A DNA stretch of 64,000 bases from positions 1,550,001 through 1,614,000 of the forward strand of contig NZ_CP042436.1 in the NCBI RefSeq assembly GCF_007971025.1, given 5' to 3'. The notes beneath the pieces were generated by a model. It saw only the letters and a program-made list of their open reading frames with translations. It was not told the DNA's origin and made no database searches. Both the position numbers and the translations under genes were made by a program. The stretch is from Mucilaginibacter ginsenosidivorans (lineage in GTDB: Bacteria; Bacteroidota; Bacteroidia; Sphingobacteriales; Sphingobacteriaceae). Positions 61,369 through 64,000 of the stretch are shown in pieces (positions within the stretch are counted from its first letter, which is position 1; every line of letters begins with the position of its first letter).

Positions 61369-63309
61369 ATGCAAACCGGTGAAAACGAACATGGCCTGCG
61401 GCGCATTATTGATTTTACCAGGCTGTTAAGCCTGCTCATATTGGTGATACATTTTTATCTGACATGTTACGCCGCATTTCAGGGATGGCATTTAACTGCC
61501 CAGCTGGCGGATCATATTATAGAAAGTTTTATTAAGATGTCCGTTTTTAAAAATGGCACGACAACCAAAACGATATCGTTGGCCTTGTTAGCAGTGTCAT
61601 TGGTCGGCACCAGGGGGCGGAAGGAAGAAAAGATCAAGTTGAGCAATGCAGTGGCTTACATCGGCCTGGGATTATTGCTATTCTTTGGCAGTTGGCTTTT
61701 GCTTATGCTGCGAGGTACTGTCACATTTCGGGCTGTCATTTACATATCTGTTACCGGCCTGGGTTATGTCCTGATGCTCACAGGCGGCACGCTCATTTCG
61801 CGATTGCTGAAATTCAAATTTAAACAGGATGTTTTCAATAAAGTGAACGAGACCTTCCCGCAGGAAGAAAGGCTGCTTGAAAATGAGTATTCGATTAACC
61901 TGCCGGCACGATACAGCTTAAAAGGGAAAATCCGCAAAAGCTGGATCAATATCATCAACCCGTTCAGGGGTACAGAAGTTTTGGGCACGCCGGGCGCGGG
62001 GAAAACCTATTTTGTGATCCGGCATGTCATCAGTCAGCATATCCGCAAGGGATTCAGCATGTTCATTTATGATTTTAAATACCCCGACCTGACCAGGATC
62101 GCTTATAACACCCTGTTGAATCACCCGAAAGGTTATCAGATCAGACCGCAATTTTACGTCATCAATTTTGACGACCTCTCCCGTTCACACCGCTGCAATC
62201 CACTGGACCCAAGTACAATGGAAGATATTACGGATGCCATGGAAGCCGCCAGGACGATCATGATGGGCTTGAACCGGGAGTGGATACGCAAACAAGGTGA
62301 CTTTTTCGTGGAGTCACCGATCATTTATGTCACTGCGATGATCTGGTATTTAAAAAAGTATAAGGGCGGTAAATATTGCACGCTACCGCATGTGGTGGAG
62401 CTGATGCAGGTGGAATATGCCAAGTTGTTCGCAGTATTGAAAAAGGAAAGAGAGATTGACGCGCTCATCAACCCTTTTATTTCCGCTTACGAGAACGACG
62501 CGATGGATCAACTGGAAGGACAGATTTCAGGCGCAGGCATCGCGATGGCCAAATTAGCATCGCCGCAATTGTACTATATATTGTCTGGCAACGATTTTAC
62601 ATTGGACCTGAATAACCCGCAAGAACCCAAATTGATTAGTCTGGGGAATAACCCGCAAAAGCAACAGGTCTATGGCGCGGTACTTTCGCTTTATATTACC
62701 AAAATGATTAAGCTGGTCAATAAACCGGGTCAGCTAAAATCCAGTCTGATCTTCGACGAGTTTCCGACGATCTATTTTAACGGCATTGATACGCTGATGG
62801 CAACGGCGCGTTCCAATAAAGTGGCGACCACTTTAGCGGTGCAGGATTACAGCCAGCTAAAACGCGACTATGGCAAAGAGCAGGCTGATGTGGTCATGAA
62901 TTTACCCGGTAATATTATCAGCGGGCAGGTTGCCGGCGAAACCGCCAAGGCATTATCCGAGAGTTTCGGCAGGATCATACAGGACCGGCAAAGCACATCT
63001 ATCAACAGCAGCGACACGTCAGTGAATTATTCGGGGCAACTGGATGCGGCTATACCTCTATCGACAATTGCTTCCTTATCATCAGGAGAGTTTGTCGGAA
63101 TCGTGGCGGATAATCCTGATCAGAAAATCACCTTAAAGGCTTTTCACGTGGAAATCGTTAACGATCATGAAGCTATCCAAAAAGAAGAAGCGAAGTATCG
63201 GGATTTACCAGTATTGAGATCTGTGACCCATGATATGGTATGGGCTAATTATTTAAGAATCAAAATGAATATTGAGGGATTGATTTTGGAGGAATTGAAA
63301 TTAGCCTAG
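61369..63309 (+). CDS. VirD4/TraG-family coupling protein
   Basis: The 646-aa protein has N-terminal membrane helices (about residues 15-40 and 95-145), Walker A GTPGAGKT (206-213) and Walker B SSLIFDEFPTIY. It links relaxase-DNA to a mating channel. With MobC-like protein and relaxase this makes a full mobilisation unit, but no mating-pore genes are in view. Confidence 0.9.
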   Translation: MQTGENEHGLRRIIDFTRLLSLLILVIHFYLTCYAAFQGWHLTAQLADHIIESFIKMSVFKNGTTTKTISLALLAVSLVGTRGRKEEKIKLSNAVAYIGLGLLLFFGSWLLLMLRGTVTFRAVIYISVTGLGYVLMLTGGTLISRLLKFKFKQDVFNKVNETFPQEERLLENEYSINLPARYSLKGKIRKSWINIINPFRGTEVLGTPGAGKTYFVIRHVISQHIRKGFSMFIYDFKYPDLTRIAYNTLLNHPKGYQIRPQFYVINFDDLSRSHRCNPLDPSTMEDITDAMEAARTIMMGLNREWIRKQGDFFVESPIIYVTAMIWYLKKYKGGKYCTLPHVVELMQVEYAKLFAVLKKEREIDALINPFISAYENDAMDQLEGQISGAGIAMAKLASPQLYYILSGNDFTLDLNNPQEPKLISLGNNPQKQQVYGAVLSLYITKMIKLVNKPGQLKSSLIFDEFPTIYFNGIDTLMATARSNKVATTLAVQDYSQLKRDYGKEQADVVMNLPGNIISGQVAGETAKALSESFGRIIQDRQSTSINSSDTSVNYSGQLDAAIPLSTIASLSSGEFVGIVADNPDQKITLKAFHVEIVNDHEAIQKEEAKYRDLPVLRSVTHDMVWANYLRIKMNIEGLILEELKLA

Positions 63310-63417
63310 CCGACTTCCTGACAAAGTCAACAGCCGATAATGCCAAACGATAATCTCTAAAAACAATGCATTTGCGACAGCGCAATATTCAATCGGGTCA
63401 AATGAAAAATGTATTGT

Positions 63418-63909
63418 TCAAAGCGTTTTGAATTCATTTACTTTTTCAAAATCCATAGGTTCGATGCTATTGAAATTTCTCCATTTAAAGTTAAAGGTAT
63501 TTCTACCCCTATTCTTAGCATTAACTGGATTAAACCAATGACCAAATTTTAAGTTTTTTGACGAAAAGCATTTCAGAAAAGTAACCGGGGTACCGTTCCT
63601 TTGATCAATTCCCGTAAATAAAAAGCGAATTAAAATTTCTTCATCATTATTGATAACATCCTGCAATTTTCTAAGCAAGCGTAAATTGATTTTTTTTGTT
63701 AAGTCAATATCAACGTACCATGTCTTCACTAATAAAGTAAGATTCTCAGCTACTTGAATAAAAATTTTGTCGCGGTGTCGATCATCGGGGTTTAATAACT
63801 CGATGGATGCCTTGCAATTGATGACTTCGGCACCTCTGTTTCCAACCCTTATAGAAAACCAAAACTTGTCATAAATGAATCTTATGAAACAATCTTCTGA
63901 AGTGAACAC
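63418..63909 (-). CDS. Unknown soluble protein
   Basis: The 163-aa protein is beta-rich (FSIRVGNRGAEVINCKASIELLNP), suggesting an Ig-like start, followed by helices. No family recognised. It is convergent to traG, with 108 nt of non-coding DNA between. The remaining 91 nt to the window end hold no supported gene. Confidence 0.55.
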   Translation of the reverse strand: MFTSEDCFIRFIYDKFWFSIRVGNRGAEVINCKASIELLNPDDRHRDKIFIQVAENLTLLVKTWYVDIDLTKKINLRLLRKLQDVINNDEEILIRFLFTGIDQRNGTPVTFLKCFSSKNLKFGHWFNPVNAKNRGRNTFNFKWRNFNSIEPMDFEKVNEFKTL

Positions 63910-64000
63910 ATTTTGGGGGCGTTTAATGAAAAGATAAACTAAGAACCCCGAATAAATACTGGTATATATCGTAGATGTTATCGATTGGAAAAATAATATT

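Larger units (their letters stand above)
24804..63309. mobile_element. Composite integrative/mobilisable region
   Basis: Element genes lie at both ends (ssb/PRTRC at 24.8-30.8 kb; mob genes at 58.9-63.3 kb), with integrase, AbiE, defence genes and RiPP cluster between. No flanking direct repeats were found, so it may be several nested elements, and the ends are approximate. Confidence 0.4.

Overview
The window looks like a chromosomal segment of a Bacteroidota bacterium, most likely Sphingobacteriaceae (Mucilaginibacter/Pedobacter-like). Three things suggest this. Several promoters carry the Bacteroidota -7 element TAnnTTTG. Start codons sit in A/T-rich leaders without a Shine-Dalgarno sequence. 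The gene families are typical of the group: PRTRC operon, DOT-type integrase, Bacteroidota-style mob genes, and a nos cluster with a Sec-exported NosZ. The genus is an inference.

Region 1 (1-15.8 kb) is a nitrosative-stress and nitrous-oxide-respiration block. It holds a His-motif membrane protein, a B12-dependent class II ribonucleotide reductase, a DUF2249-RIC di-iron repair protein, an Rrf2/NsrR-like regulator, and then cytochrome c, clade II nosZ, a membrane protein, nosL, nosD, nosF, nosY, two small exported proteins, a TonB receptor and a Crp/Fnr regulator. Similar palindromes of the form AATAAAAGAYA-N4-inverse lie in front of nrdJ, ric and the nos operon. A separate TGAT-ttaa-ATCA dyad lies only in front of the nos operon. 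This suggests one Rrf2-type NO regulon plus one Fnr-type input.

Region 2 (15.8-24.8 kb) is a patchwork. It has two tandem paralogous 49-codon ORFs with duplicated GC-rich hairpins, a membrane-anchored glutamate-synthase-like FMN barrel that lacks the usual Fe-S cysteines, two Rnk/GreA-like paralogues, small exported proteins, heme A synthase, a PAS protein and a CoiA-like nuclease.

Region 3 (24.8-40.2 kb) is accessory DNA. It carries ssb, DUF932, a PRTRC operon (E, C, F-like, B, ThiF) ending in a macrodomain protein, an AbiEi/AbiEii pair with a strong operator, HTH proteins, an rpoD 3'-end fragment, a cluster of covarying palindromes, a YhcG/DUF1016 nuclease, a tyrosine integrase and a degenerate tRNA-like sequence that may be an attachment-site remnant.

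Region 4 (40.2-58.9 kb) is a defence and biosynthesis island. It includes two PD-(D/E)XK-type proteins, a nuclease-STAND ATPase, a glycosyltransferase, an AT-rich RiPP cluster, a two-domain flavoprotein, a beta-helix membrane protein preceded by a tiny ORF, and a short Argonaute with its SIR2-APAZ partner (SPARSA type). The RiPP cluster is the most novel item. A 62-aa precursor ends in three tandem aromatic-x-Arg motifs (YDR, HHR, HNR). It is followed by a radical SAM/SPASM enzyme fused to an HExxH domain, a UPF0489-like peptide arginase and a GNAT acetyltransferase. The simplest reading is a multiply cross-linked, ornithine-containing peptide.

Region 5 (58.9-63.3 kb) is a mobilisation module: excisionase-like HTH, small protein, hairpin-rich oriT candidate, MobC-like protein, relaxase and VirD4/TraG coupling protein. 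No mating-pore genes are visible, so the accessory DNA is mobilisable or part of a larger element that runs past the window.
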